This document shows positions 35,333 through 43,134 of a stretch of 64,000 nucleotides of DNA, one piece after another (the first letter of the stretch is position 1; each line of letters starts with the position of its first letter). The stretch is from Fredinandcohnia onubensis (lineage in GTDB: Bacteria > Bacillota > Bacilli > Bacillales > Bacillaceae_L). The notes below the pieces were generated by a model. It was not told the origin of the DNA. It worked only from the letters and a program-made list of their open reading frames with translations, and made no database searches. The translations under genes and the position numbers were made by a program. The DNA lies in the NCBI RefSeq assembly GCF_002734285.1, contig NZ_NSEA01000008.1, forward strand, positions 184,902-248,901. Direction: 5' to 3'.

Positions 35333-35364
35333 AACCACTTTCCTACTTTGGAGAGTGGTTTTTT
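35333..35364 (+). terminator. Riboswitch-controlled terminator
   Basis: AACCACT / AGTGGTT with a 14-base loop is followed by TTTT. It lies between the TPP aptamer and tenI, so it is the likely expression platform. Confidence 0.85.
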
Positions 35365-35430
35365 GTTGTGCTTTAACCGTTCTATTCCTTTTTTTGCGGA
35401 GCAAGTTGTTAGAGAAAAAGGAGTAATTCA

Positions 35431-36033
35431 ATGAAAATAATTGCTGTGACAGATGATCGACAATCCGTAAAAACTCTTACTGAAAAAATTATTGCGATTA
35501 AAGATGTAATTGATTACGTGCAGATTCGAGAGAAATCAAAATCTGTTCGAGAAATTGTGTCCTTTATCGAACATTTACAAAACAACGGTGTGAAGAAAGA
35601 GAAAATCATCGTGAATGACCGTCTTGATGTTGCGCTATGTATGGATATTCCTACTGTCCACTTACCTGAACATGGCCTCCCTGTAAAAATGGTGAAAGAA
35701 CGATACCCGCACATAAGGGTGGGTTGCAGTGTTCATTCATTTGAAAAAGCAAAACAAGCTGAAACAAATGGAGCGGATTACGTCCAATATGGGCATTGCT
35801 TTGAAACAAACAGCAAACAAGGTCTACCTCCCAACGGGGTTGAGCCTCTTTTACAAATGAGAAAGGAACTGAGCATCCCTGTTTATGCAATTGGTGGCAT
35901 TACGTTAGAAACATTACCATCCATTCAAGCTGTAGGGGCGGACGGTGTGGCGGTCATGTCCAGTATTTTCGCTGCAGATGAACCTTATTCCATTACAAAA
36001 AAATTCAGAGAGGCGATTCACAATGAAAAGTAG
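35431..36033 (+). CDS. tenI: Thiazole tautomerase TenI
   Basis: The 200-residue TIM-barrel protein is related to thiamine phosphate synthase but is TenI by its residues: H122 (QYGHCFET) matches the catalytic histidine known for the Bacillus subtilis enzyme. The phosphate-binding ends AIGGIT and VAVMSSIF are present. It aromatises the thiazole carboxylate phosphate made by ThiG. The gene is first in the operon; thiO starts inside its last 11 bases. A tenA gene, which precedes tenI in B. subtilis, is absent here. Confidence 0.92.
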   Translation: MKIIAVTDDRQSVKTLTEKIIAIKDVIDYVQIREKSKSVREIVSFIEHLQNNGVKKEKIIVNDRLDVALCMDIPTVHLPEHGLPVKMVKERYPHIRVGCSVHSFEKAKQAETNGADYVQYGHCFETNSKQGLPPNGVEPLLQMRKELSIPVYAIGGITLETLPSIQAVGADGVAVMSSIFAADEPYSITKKFREAIHNEK

Positions 36034-37135
36034 TTATGAAGTAGTTGTAATAGGTGGCGGAATTATTGGTTGCTCGATTGCTTATTATTTAGCCGGGTCA
36101 CACATGGATGTTGCTCTCTTTGATGGGGGACAAATTTGTACGAAAACCACAAAGGCTGCTGCTGGCATGCTAGGTGCTCATTCAGAAAGCAATGGTGATT
36201 TGTCCCTCTTCTTCCCTTTTGCAAGGTCGAGTCAATTTGAGTACATACAATTAAAAGATGAGCTCTTTGATTTAAGTGGAATTGATATTGGATATCGAAA
36301 TGGCGGCATTTTAAAGCTGGCATTCACTGAAAAAGAAATGCAAGACCTCCATTCACTTTTAAAACAACCAACTGTAAAAGAGTTGAGCCGGCATGAAGTC
36401 CAATGTATGGAACCCGAAATTAGCGATAACGTTTTAGGAGCTGCCTATATCGCAGATGATGTGAACGTGATTCCGACCAGTACCTGTGAGGCTTTTGCAA
36501 AAAGCGCCCTAGTGCTTGGTGCTTCTATTTTTGATAACTGCCACGTATATGGACTTGAGAAAAATGGAAGCAACTACATTGCGAAGACAGCAAAAGGCAA
36601 TGTTCAAGCAAAGCACATCGTGATTGCTACGGGTGTCTATAGCAATCACCTTTTTCAGATTCTTGGAATCTCTGAACACCTGTCACCTGTTAAAGGAGAA
36701 AGTATCATTGTTCAGCACGAGAAGCCTCTTTTACAACACACGTTGTTTCATGACAAATCCTATATCGTTCCTAGAAATAACGGTAAGCTTGTGATCGGGG
36801 CAACGATGATTCCAGATGATTGGAGTGATTCGATTAGCCTGGATAGTGTTGAGAGTTTAATTAAAAAAGCAAAAACGATGCTCCCCTCCTCTGCTAATTG
36901 GAAAATTGAAGGTTTTACTTCTGGACTAAGACCTACCACCTTTGATGGGCATCCATTTATCGGCAGACATCCTGAGCAGGAACGGATTATGATTGCGTGT
37001 GGCCATTTTCGAAATGGAATTCTCCTTGCACCTGCAACTGGGAAAATGATACGTGATCTAATTTTAAATAAAGAGGTAAAACAGGAATGGGTTGATGCTT
37101 TTCGTATTGATCGTAGGCAAAAAGCCTTGATTTAG
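36023..37135 (+). CDS. thiO: Glycine oxidase ThiO
   Basis: I choose ATG 36023, preceded by AGAGAGG and overlapping the tenI stop; a longer frame inside tenI is not used. The 370-residue FAD enzyme has the dinucleotide-binding motif VVVIGGGIIGCSIAYYLA (7-24), the DAO-family segment TKAAAGMLGAHSE and the C-terminal GLRPTTFDGHPFIGR and GHFRNGILLAPATG. It oxidises glycine to dehydroglycine for the thiazole synthase reaction. Context in a TPP-controlled operon with thiS and thiG makes the call secure. Confidence 0.93.
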   Translation: MKSSYEVVVIGGGIIGCSIAYYLAGSHMDVALFDGGQICTKTTKAAAGMLGAHSESNGDLSLFFPFARSSQFEYIQLKDELFDLSGIDIGYRNGGILKLAFTEKEMQDLHSLLKQPTVKELSRHEVQCMEPEISDNVLGAAYIADDVNVIPTSTCEAFAKSALVLGASIFDNCHVYGLEKNGSNYIAKTAKGNVQAKHIVIATGVYSNHLFQILGISEHLSPVKGESIIVQHEKPLLQHTLFHDKSYIVPRNNGKLVIGATMIPDDWSDSISLDSVESLIKKAKTMLPSSANWKIEGFTSGLRPTTFDGHPFIGRHPEQERIMIACGHFRNGILLAPATGKMIRDLILNKEVKQEWVDAFRIDRRQKALI

Positions 37136-37147
37136 GGAGGTGAGAAA

Positions 37148-37351
37148 ATGAAGATTAGGCTTAACGGAGAGCAAGTAGAACTCCCTGAAGAAGTAAATTC
37201 AGTGGATAAGCTTTTGACTCATTATAAACTGGAAAATCGGATCGCGATTGTAGAGATTAATGAGGATATTATTCAAAAAGATGACTATAAAGCGATGAAA
37301 CTTAAAAATGGCGATATCATTGAAATCGTCCAATTTGTAGGAGGAGGCTAA
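37148..37351 (+). CDS. thiS: Sulfur carrier protein ThiS
   Basis: The 67-residue ubiquitin-like protein ends in the required Gly-Gly (QFVGGG) and starts [27 protein letters not shown] precedes the ATG. Its C-terminal glycine is adenylated and thiocarboxylated by a ThiF-type enzyme, then donates sulfur to ThiG. No thiF is in this operon, so adenylation must be provided from elsewhere, for example by a MoeB-like protein. Confidence 0.94.
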   Translation: MKIRLNGEQVELPEEVNSVDKLLTHYKLENRIAIVEINEDIIQKDDYKAMKLKNGDIIEIVQFVGGG

Positions 37352-37353
37352 TC

Positions 37354-38121
37354 ATGTTAACAATAGCAAATCGTACATTCCAGTCTAGACTTTTATTAGG
37401 AACAGGAAAATATCCATCTTTTGAGATTCAAAAACAAGCGGTTGAGGTTTCGGATGCTGAAATTTTAACGTTTGCTGTGAGAAGAATGAACATTTTTGAA
37501 GAAAGTCAGCCTAATTTTTTAGAGCAATTAGACTTATCGAAATATACACTTCTTCCAAATACAGCAGGAGCTAAAACAGCTGAGGAAGCGGTTCGAATCG
37601 CAAAACTAGCTAAAGCTTCTGGTTTGTGTGACATGATTAAAGTTGAGGTCATTGGAGATGATAGATCCCTTTTACCAGATCCAATCGAAACGTTGAAGGC
37701 ATCGGAAATGCTCCTCAATGAAGGCTTCATTGTGTTACCGTATACGTCAGATGATGTAGTACTAGCTAAGCGATTAGAGGATCTCGGTGTTCATGCGATA
37801 ATGCCGGGGGCGAGTCCAATTGGTTCAGGTAAAGGAATCATTAATCCATTAAATCTAAAATTTATTATCGAGCAGTCCCAAGTTCCGGTCATTATTGATG
37901 CAGGAATTGGATCACCTAAGGATGTCGCTTATGCAATGGAACTTGGCGCAGACGGTGTTCTTTTAAATACAGCTGTGTCAGGTGCAAAGGATCCTGTAAA
38001 AATGGCACGTGCTGTCAAACTTGCGTTAGAAGCAGGAAGACTAGGCTATGAGGCCGGACGCATTGAAGAAAAAGATTACGCTGTAGCAAGTAGCCCATTA
38101 ACAGGGTTAGTAGGGTCTTAA
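37354..38121 (+). CDS. thiG: Thiazole synthase ThiG
   Basis: A 255-residue barrel protein with Schiff-base lysine K96 (MIKVEVIGD), at the same position as in the Bacillus subtilis enzyme. It also has the conserved FAVRRMN, the [12 protein letters not shown] phosphate loop and [11 protein letters not shown]. It joins deoxyxylulose phosphate, dehydroglycine and ThiS-thiocarboxylate into the thiazole. It begins two bases after the thiS stop and ends the operon; thiF and thiD, which follow in B. subtilis, are missing here. Confidence 0.95.
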   Translation: MLTIANRTFQSRLLLGTGKYPSFEIQKQAVEVSDAEILTFAVRRMNIFEESQPNFLEQLDLSKYTLLPNTAGAKTAEEAVRIAKLAKASGLCDMIKVEVIGDDRSLLPDPIETLKASEMLLNEGFIVLPYTSDDVVLAKRLEDLGVHAIMPGASPIGSGKGIINPLNLKFIIEQSQVPVIIDAGIGSPKDVAYAMELGADGVLLNTAVSGAKDPVKMARAVKLALEAGRLGYEAGRIEEKDYAVASSPLTGLVGS

Positions 38122-38140
38122 CAATTACTTTAATACCAAG

Positions 38141-38176
38141 GGCCTGACCACTTAAGCATGCTTAAAGGGCCAGGCC
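38141..38176. repeat. Palindromic structure after thiG, distinct from the GGGAC family
   Basis: The fully symmetric core TTAAGCATGCTTAA (38152-38165) is enclosed by GGCCTGACC and GGGCCAGGCC. There is no T tract on either side, so it is not a classical terminator, though it may still end or stabilise the thi transcript. Confidence 0.6.
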
Positions 38177-38207
38177 ACTGGGAATATATATGGTTACAAC
38201 TACTTGT

Positions 38208-38651
38208 TTAGCGGTTGTTTGATCCTAATCCAGCGCCGTTTGTACCAGCACCATTTCCACAACCATTATTTCCAGTATCTGTCGTACCGGCACCAGGACC
38301 TCCAGTAACACCAGCGCCTGTACCAGCTCCACTACCCGCTGTTCCAGTTCCCATTCCACCAGCACCGCCGGTTCCAGTTGTTCCTGTTCCAATTCCTGTC
38401 GTACCGGTACCAGATTGGCCATAATACAGATCATTACAATCTTGGTTACCATCATTCATGATGTTGCTATCACCATTTGTATTGTTATGTCTGTCGTTAT
38501 GATTGAAACCATGACCATTATCGTTTCTCTGATCCAAAATTTTTACATCCCCATCATTTTGGGTATCAAAGTTATTTTCGTTACCTTGACATCCTGCAAG
38601 TCCGACAACTAATATAGCTGCACCTAAGATCGATGTTACTGATTTCCTCAT
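38208..38651 (-). CDS. Low-complexity lipoprotein (Asn/His-rich then Gly/Thr-rich)
   Basis: The 147-residue protein has a lipoprotein signal (lipobox LAGC, C21) and AGGGGGG-type ribosome site. Residues about 22-75 are rich in Asn, Asp and His (NDNGHGFNHNDRHNNTNG). Residues about 80-140 are Gly/Thr/Ala repeats (GTGTTGIGTG, GAGTGAGVTGGPGAG) with two cysteines, C73 and C131. The repeat part is visibly more GC-rich than the surroundings. Spore-coat-like or surface roles are possible, but I do not recognise the family. A proline-rich frame on the other strand is its shadow. Confidence 0.72.
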   Translation of the reverse strand: MRKSVTSILGAAILVVGLAGCQGNENNFDTQNDGDVKILDQRNDNGHGFNHNDRHNNTNGDSNIMNDGNQDCNDLYYGQSGTGTTGIGTGTTGTGGAGGMGTGTAGSGAGTGAGVTGGPGAGTTDTGNNGCGNGAGTNGAGLGSNNR

Positions 38652-38783
38652 GTGCTAATCCCCCTTTTTTATAGAAACGTTAAAAAAATAACGCCCTTAT
38701 TTAGGATGGCTTAACACGGTGATATCTACATCTGTTAGATAACGGTAATATATAAATAAAGATAGCCATTTCATCGGATGTCG

Positions 38784-39233
38784 TTAAAACCCTACCGCCT
38801 TAGAATCAAATATGTTTTTTAGTGTTTTTATCAGCTCTACTTGGTCCTCATTTGATAAGAAATCCGTATAAATTTGTTCTTCCTTCCCATTGTTCATGAT
38901 AAATAAAACGACCTCACTAACTTGAACAACTTCTTCCACTTGGCTAAATAGAATCAATTTTCTAGGTAAGAAAAATCCCCTGTAAATTGATAAGGAAATG
39001 CTTTCAAGGATAAGATAGTCTTTTTTATCTAATTTAAAATAGTATATTGCTCTTAGTATCGCAATCATAATTGAAGCGATTAAGATAATACTTATAATGG
39101 GATGGGTGAAATCTCCTGCATTAAACGATATGTAGGAGTATATACTTATAATGGTAATGATAAGTACATATACTATTGAATGTATCCCTTCTCGAGTCCA
39201 TTTCTTTTTTGAAACAAATTTATACCCCGTCAT
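38784..39233 (-). CDS. Small membrane protein with a PH-like C-terminal domain
   Basis: ATG 39233 is placed by GAGGTGG just upstream. The 149-residue protein has two membrane helices (about 17-60) and a soluble end (FFLPRKLILFSQVEEVVQVSEVVLFIMNNGKEEQIY) that looks like a bacterial pleckstrin-homology-type strand pattern. Function is unknown. It is the first of several small membrane-protein genes on this strand. Confidence 0.65.
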   Translation of the reverse strand: MTGYKFVSKKKWTREGIHSIVYVLIITIISIYSYISFNAGDFTHPIISIILIASIMIAILRAIYYFKLDKKDYLILESISLSIYRGFFLPRKLILFSQVEEVVQVSEVVLFIMNNGKEEQIYTDFLSNEDQVELIKTLKNIFDSKAVGF

Positions 39234-39360
39234 TCGCCACCTCGCTTTCACACTTTCAAAATAGGTTTTAATGTAATATTAACATAATATTCTAAATAAT
39301 TCATTATTATGAAGATAATAATTATTAAAAAATTTTATACTGCGCTTTCTAATAAAAAAA

Positions 39361-39385
39361 GCGTTCCTGTGTATAACAGAAACGC
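39361..39385 (-). terminator. Terminator of the small membrane-protein gene at 39417
   Basis: GCGTTTCTGT / ACAGGAACGC with a five-base loop is followed on the minus strand by seven T, 31 bases after the stop. Confidence 0.85.
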
Positions 39386-39416
39386 AAAACGAATTTATTA
39401 TTTTTTTAAAATACAC

Positions 39417-39692
39417 TTATGTTCCAAAGTTTCCGAACAGCATCATACTAATCACGAAAATAAAGATGACTAATAAACCGAACATACCGAGGGAGGAAAT
39501 AGATAATGCAATTGTTTTTAACCGCCCTTTTACACTAAATAATGCGGTAATGAATGATCCAAGTAACAGGAATAATAATAACAATAAGTCTAAGGATTCA
39601 GGTAAGGAATCCAATGCTTCAGGGATTATAAAAGTTAAAATTAGAAAAGTAAATATCAACACGAATGAAATCAAGCTCAAGTATTTTTTCAT
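39417..39692 (-). CDS. Small hydrophobic membrane protein, unknown
   Basis: The 91-residue protein has three hydrophobic helices (YLSLISFVLIFTFLILTFII, LDLLLLLFLLLGSFITALF, LGMFGLLVIFIFVISMML). A GTGGTGAG ribosome site precedes ATG 39692 and a strong terminator follows. It begins 31 bases after the DinB-like gene ends, so the two may be co-transcribed. No family is recognised. Confidence 0.65.
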   Translation of the reverse strand: MKKYLSLISFVLIFTFLILTFIIPEALDSLPESLDLLLLLFLLLGSFITALFSVKGRLKTIALSISSLGMFGLLVIFIFVISMMLFGNFGT

Positions 39693-39723
39693 CTCACCAC
39701 TTCACTTTACTTTGTTTCAGTTA

Positions 39724-40263
39724 TTATTTATCTTTGTGTTTTTCAAGCATTTTCTTTAAATAATCTTCGGATTTCCCTCTTGGAATGCTGAGACTCTCCC
39801 AATTGCTGTCCTTTAATAGTTTTCCTATATACACTATTTGTCCGACATGATAGGCGTAATGGGCCATTTGCCTTTCGATAGCATCTATCACCAAATGACT
39901 TTCTCCACGAATGTAAATCTTTTTTAATAAGTCTTGCTCCCCCAAATCGGTTATGGTAGAAAATAGTACTTCCCAACCTTTTTCCCAAACCTTAATTACC
40001 TCTGATTTAGAGGAGAGATCATCAATAAATTCATTATCTCGATTTCGATATTCTTTTTCCCCATCTGAAGTCAAAAAATCAGTCCATCTTGAAACCATAT
40101 TCCCGCTTACATGCTTTACGATGATCGCAACGCTATTGGATTCATGATTATAAGTCCAATGGATTTCCTCTTCATTTAACTGTTGTATGGTCTTATCCCC
40201 GAGGCTCTTTACATTTTTAAATCTTTCAATGACGATTCTTAAATATTCGTTTCCAATATTCAT
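39724..40263 (-). CDS. DinB-superfamily protein (DUF1572)
   Basis: ATG 40263 follows TTGGAGGGA; the longer frame is not supported. The 179-residue four-helix protein shows the family metal-histidine pattern: IVKHVSGNMVSRW near the middle and QMAHYAYHVGQIVYIGKLL near the C-terminus. DinB-like proteins include thiol-dependent enzymes, but DUF1572 members of bacilli have no assigned reaction. It lies among small membrane-protein genes. Confidence 0.8.
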   Translation of the reverse strand: MNIGNEYLRIVIERFKNVKSLGDKTIQQLNEEEIHWTYNHESNSVAIIVKHVSGNMVSRWTDFLTSDGEKEYRNRDNEFIDDLSSKSEVIKVWEKGWEVLFSTITDLGEQDLLKKIYIRGESHLVIDAIERQMAHYAYHVGQIVYIGKLLKDSNWESLSIPRGKSEDYLKKMLEKHKDK

Positions 40264-40352
40264 AGTGATTCCCTCCAAGAATATGCCTTTCACAGGTAAT
40301 TCTCAAGAATTCTGAGCAGGTTTCAAGAAAAAGATAAAATATCCTAAGTGTA

Positions 40353-40556
40353 TTACCCTGTTTTCCTCTTATTACCCTTATGCTTGTCATATTCTCCCCA
40401 AGCTAAAAAGCATAACCCTGCTAAAAATGTAAATGTGCTAATATTAATAATTGTTCCCGCAACCGGTATGCCACCGATGAATTCAACAATCAACTTAATT
40501 CCAATCAAAATGACTGAAATGGATATAAGGGATATTCCGATGTTTCTTTTTAGCAA
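40353..40556 (-). CDS. Small two-helix membrane protein, unknown
   Basis: The start is probably TTG 40556, eight bases after AAGGAG; a GTG at 40565 overlaps that ribosome site. The 67-residue product has two membrane helices (IGISLISISVILIGIKLIVEFI and INISTFTFLAGLCFLAWG) and a basic tail (KHKGNKRKTG). Confidence 0.6.
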   Translation of the reverse strand: MLKRNIGISLISISVILIGIKLIVEFIGGIPVAGTIINISTFTFLAGLCFLAWGEYDKHKGNKRKTG

Positions 40557-40708
40557 ATGATCCACTCCTTATAATTTATCTTCACTTTTTGCAGAGACCG
40601 AAACATTCCAATACTATCCATATTTTAACATAAATATCTATAATATAGTTAACATTCAAATAATTTACGATGCAAATACCTAGATATCCTTCCCACTTTT
40701 GAACATCG

Positions 40709-41077
40709 TTAAAATTCTCCAAATAACATAAATAAAAACATAACGAAAAATGTTAACGAAGTCAGCCACTCTTGATAATAGCCTTTTTCACTTTTCCTCT
40801 CATGCCATTCCTCAATTCCTCTAAAGAAATATAGACAAGTAGAGAATAGAAACGTTGGAAGTATAAAAAGAGGTGTATCCATAAAATAAAATGTACTATA
40901 AACAAATAAAAAAATAAGAATGATTTCTATGATAATAAAGAGTTTTTTTCTCCCTTCACTTAATATACTCTTTCTAACTTCCTTAATATGTAACGTCCTT
41001 TTTAGATACAACTCTGACAACATTATATAAATTAAGAATATAAGTAATAACCCTACGATACGTCCAGTAATGGTCAT
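40709..41077 (-). CDS. DUF4181-like membrane protein
   Basis: The 122-residue protein has four membrane helices with the segment SELYLKRTLHIKEVRKS between helices 1 and 2 and FFRGIEEWHERKSEKGYYQEW between 3 and 4. This pattern matches DUF4181 proteins of bacilli, whose function is unknown. GGAGGTGGG precedes ATG 41077. Confidence 0.68.
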   Translation of the reverse strand: MTITGRIVGLLLIFLIYIMLSELYLKRTLHIKEVRKSILSEGRKKLFIIIEIILIFLFVYSTFYFMDTPLFILPTFLFSTCLYFFRGIEEWHERKSEKGYYQEWLTSLTFFVMFLFMLFGEF

Positions 41078-41167
41078 TGTGACCCACCTCCATCCAAACA
41101 GCGTTCATATTAAAAAATAGTTTAGTAGGTAACCTAGTTGGTTATTACAATAACTTCAACAAAAAAG

Positions 41168-41194
41168 ACACTTATCCTCCTTAAAGGTAAGTGC
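41168..41194 (-). terminator. Terminator of the repeat exoprotein gene
   Basis: CACTTA / TAAGTG with a 13-base loop, followed on the minus strand by TCTTTTTTG, about 50 bases after the stop. Confidence 0.7.
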
Positions 41195-41242
41195 CCGATT
41201 ACAAAAATATACCATTTTCTTCTTATATTTTTAGTGTCCTTC

Positions 41243-41755
41243 TTATTGTCCTTTAAATGGAAAGTGGTCGATACCCAGTTCTTGTAACTGTTCATTTGCG
41301 TCATTTAGTAAAGCTTCTGCCTTTTCCTTTGTTTCAGCATCAAGGTCTTCAAACATATCCCTATGTTCTCCTTTACGAGGCAACTCCACTCCTAGCTCTG
41401 TTAATTGTGCTTCTGCTTCTTCTCGTGTGATAGTGCCTGCTTTTTCTTGTTCCATTATGGCTTGCGCTTTTTCTTGCGTTACTTCATCCATGTCAGCAAA
41501 CATGTCTCCGCGTATTCCTTTTTCAGGTAACTCAACACCAATATCTGATAAACTCGCTTTTAATTCATCCATTATGACTTGTGCTTTTTCACGGGTATCA
41601 TCACTTAAAGTACTTAATGTTTGACGAGCCTTCTCTACAACCTTAGTTGTACTCGAATCACCTTCCGCTGCGAGAACATTGGTCCCTACTCCAAATGCTA
41701 ATCCGATTGCTAAAACAACTGATATTGTATATCCAGCGACACTTTTTCTGTTCAT
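41243..41755 (-). CDS. Exported protein with three related 40-50 residue repeats
   Basis: The 170-residue protein has a signal peptide (cleavage near residue 29-30, VLA-A) and an AGGAGG ribosome site. The mature part is acidic and helical. It repeats the pattern EKA-x-x-(I/L)-M/L ... L-x-(E/D)-(L/I)-G-(V/I)-(E/D) ... KG at about 55-80, 95-129 and 143-169, with RGDMFADMD and HRDMFEDLD linkers. It lies 90 bases after pspA. I do not recognise the family; a periplasm-equivalent stress or metal role is possible but unproven. Confidence 0.72.
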   Translation of the reverse strand: MNRKSVAGYTISVVLAIGLAFGVGTNVLAAEGDSSTTKVVEKARQTLSTLSDDTREKAQVIMDELKASLSDIGVELPEKGIRGDMFADMDEVTQEKAQAIMEQEKAGTITREEAEAQLTELGVELPRKGEHRDMFEDLDAETKEKAEALLNDANEQLQELGIDHFPFKGQ

Positions 41756-41845
41756 CTATTTTCCTCCTGTACGAATTAATGATTGAAACAACTTGATAAG
41801 AAGGATTATAGAAAATACAATCCCTATAATCCTTTTATAAATGTT

Positions 41846-42496
41846 TTATTGATCTTCCTTTAGTTTTTGTAATTCTTCATCGACTTCATTTGCAACTAGC
41901 GGATTCAGGGCTGGAATCTTTTGATTTACAGAGATGGTCCTTTGTGCCTTAGATGCTGCTTCCAATTCCCAAACCTTCTCTTCCATTCTTGCAAACCCAC
42001 TTATCGCTTGATCGGCATTGAAGGATGAAGTATTCTCATTGATATTTTTTAGTGCGACAGCAACATTCGTTCTGGAGATCAATTCATTCTTCTTGAGAGT
42101 TAATTCCTCATATTTTTGTTGAAGCGTTTGTAGTTGCTCAACCAACTCTTGCGTTTTTCCATTAATTAGTTCCAGTTGCTCTTTATAGGTTACAAGCTTT
42201 TTCTCTGTTAAAACCTTTTCTTGTAAGGCAATTTTTGCGATATCCTCTTCACCTTTAGAAAGTGCTAGCTTTGCCTGCCTTACGCGTTTGGAAATGGTTT
42301 GTTCCGCGTCCGTTATTAACAGTTCATATTTCTTTTCAACGACATATTGTTGACGTAAAGCTTCTTTGCCTTTTTCGATTTGTTCTTCTACTTCACGTAA
42401 GTATTGTTTGATTAAACTTACTGGATTTTCCATTTTATCAACCATATCATGTAGATCAGCAACAAATACACGCTTTACTCGTTTTATTACACCCAT
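41846..42496 (-). CDS. pspA: PspA/IM30 family membrane-stress protein
   Basis: The 216-residue protein is predicted almost wholly alpha-helical coiled coil. It has the N-terminal amphipathic start MGVIKRVKRVFVADLHDMVDKMENP and the conserved segment LIKQYLREVEEQIEKGKEAL. PspA/IM30 proteins form oligomers that protect or remodel stressed membranes. It starts three bases after the Gly/His-rich membrane-protein gene stop. With a two-component system encoded just upstream, it forms an envelope-stress module resembling, but not identical to, the lia system. Confidence 0.88.
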   Translation of the reverse strand: MGVIKRVKRVFVADLHDMVDKMENPVSLIKQYLREVEEQIEKGKEALRQQYVVEKKYELLITDAEQTISKRVRQAKLALSKGEEDIAKIALQEKVLTEKKLVTYKEQLELINGKTQELVEQLQTLQQKYEELTLKKNELISRTNVAVALKNINENTSSFNADQAISGFARMEEKVWELEAASKAQRTISVNQKIPALNPLVANEVDEELQKLKEDQ

Positions 42497-42499
42497 TTT

Positions 42500-42994
42500 C
42501 TATTCCTCCATTTTGGTTCTCTTTTCCCATTGATCTAGGTAATCAGAATGTGAACTTACTGTTTGTCCATTCATATCGTAAGAAAAACTGAGTTCCTTAT
42601 TGTCTTTATTGCTCCTGTATGCCATATATCCCACGAATATTGCCAATGGAATCAAAATGATTTTAGGTAAAAGCAGAATCATCCCGATAGCTAAAAGTGA
42701 GATCCCTAGCCATTTTTTCATACGGTTGTTTTTTGCTGTTTTCCAAAGGATGATCCCAAGTACGATTAGGAAAATCTGAGTCAGCAACGCGAGGCCCCAT
42801 CCCGAAAACATGAATGGATGACCTCCTATACCAAAATCATGATGAATACTTCTTGGGCCGCCATGATGTCTTAAGCCACCGCCCATGCCTCGGTGAGAAA
42901 ACATTGTCATCGTCATGATGTATTGACCAATCTGATAAACGAAAAACAATGTGATAGTACTTAAAATCACGATTAGTAGTGTTCTTTTCTTCAT
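42500..42994 (-). CDS. Gly/His-rich membrane protein encoded with PspA
   Basis: ATG 42994 is set by AAAGGAGGTGAT; a longer frame runs through the promoter region. The 164-residue protein has one N-terminal helix and a Gly/His/Met-rich stretch (FSHRGMGGGLRHHGGPRSIHHDFGIGGHPFMF). Two or three further helices follow, then a polar C-terminus. The His/Met stretch could bind a metal on the outer face. It is tightly linked to pspA and follows the terminator of the two-component operon. Confidence 0.75.
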   Translation of the reverse strand: MKKRTLLIVILSTITLFFVYQIGQYIMTMTMFSHRGMGGGLRHHGGPRSIHHDFGIGGHPFMFSGWGLALLTQIFLIVLGIILWKTAKNNRMKKWLGISLLAIGMILLLPKIILIPLAIFVGYMAYRSNKDNKELSFSYDMNGQTVSSHSDYLDQWEKRTKMEE

Positions 42995-43100
42995 CTCTAT
43001 CACCTCCTTTTCAACTTCCTGTTCACATTTTGAATAATAAAGATTGAAAGAGAAAATTAGGTGAAAATGAAAAGTCATTATGAAAAAAATCATAAAAAAA

Positions 43101-43130
43101 TGCAAAGACAGTTTTTTAACCGTCTTTGCA
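43101..43130 (-). terminator. Terminator of the two-component operon
   Basis: TGCAAAGAC / GTCTTTGCA around a loop that also pairs GGTT / AACT is followed on the minus strand by seven T. It starts four bases after the kinase stop. Confidence 0.85.
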
Positions 43131-43134
43131 TGCA

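Noticed and set aside
38215-38424. Proline-rich plus-strand frame
   Set aside because: It is the shadow of the Gly/Thr repeat codons of the lipoprotein on the other strand.
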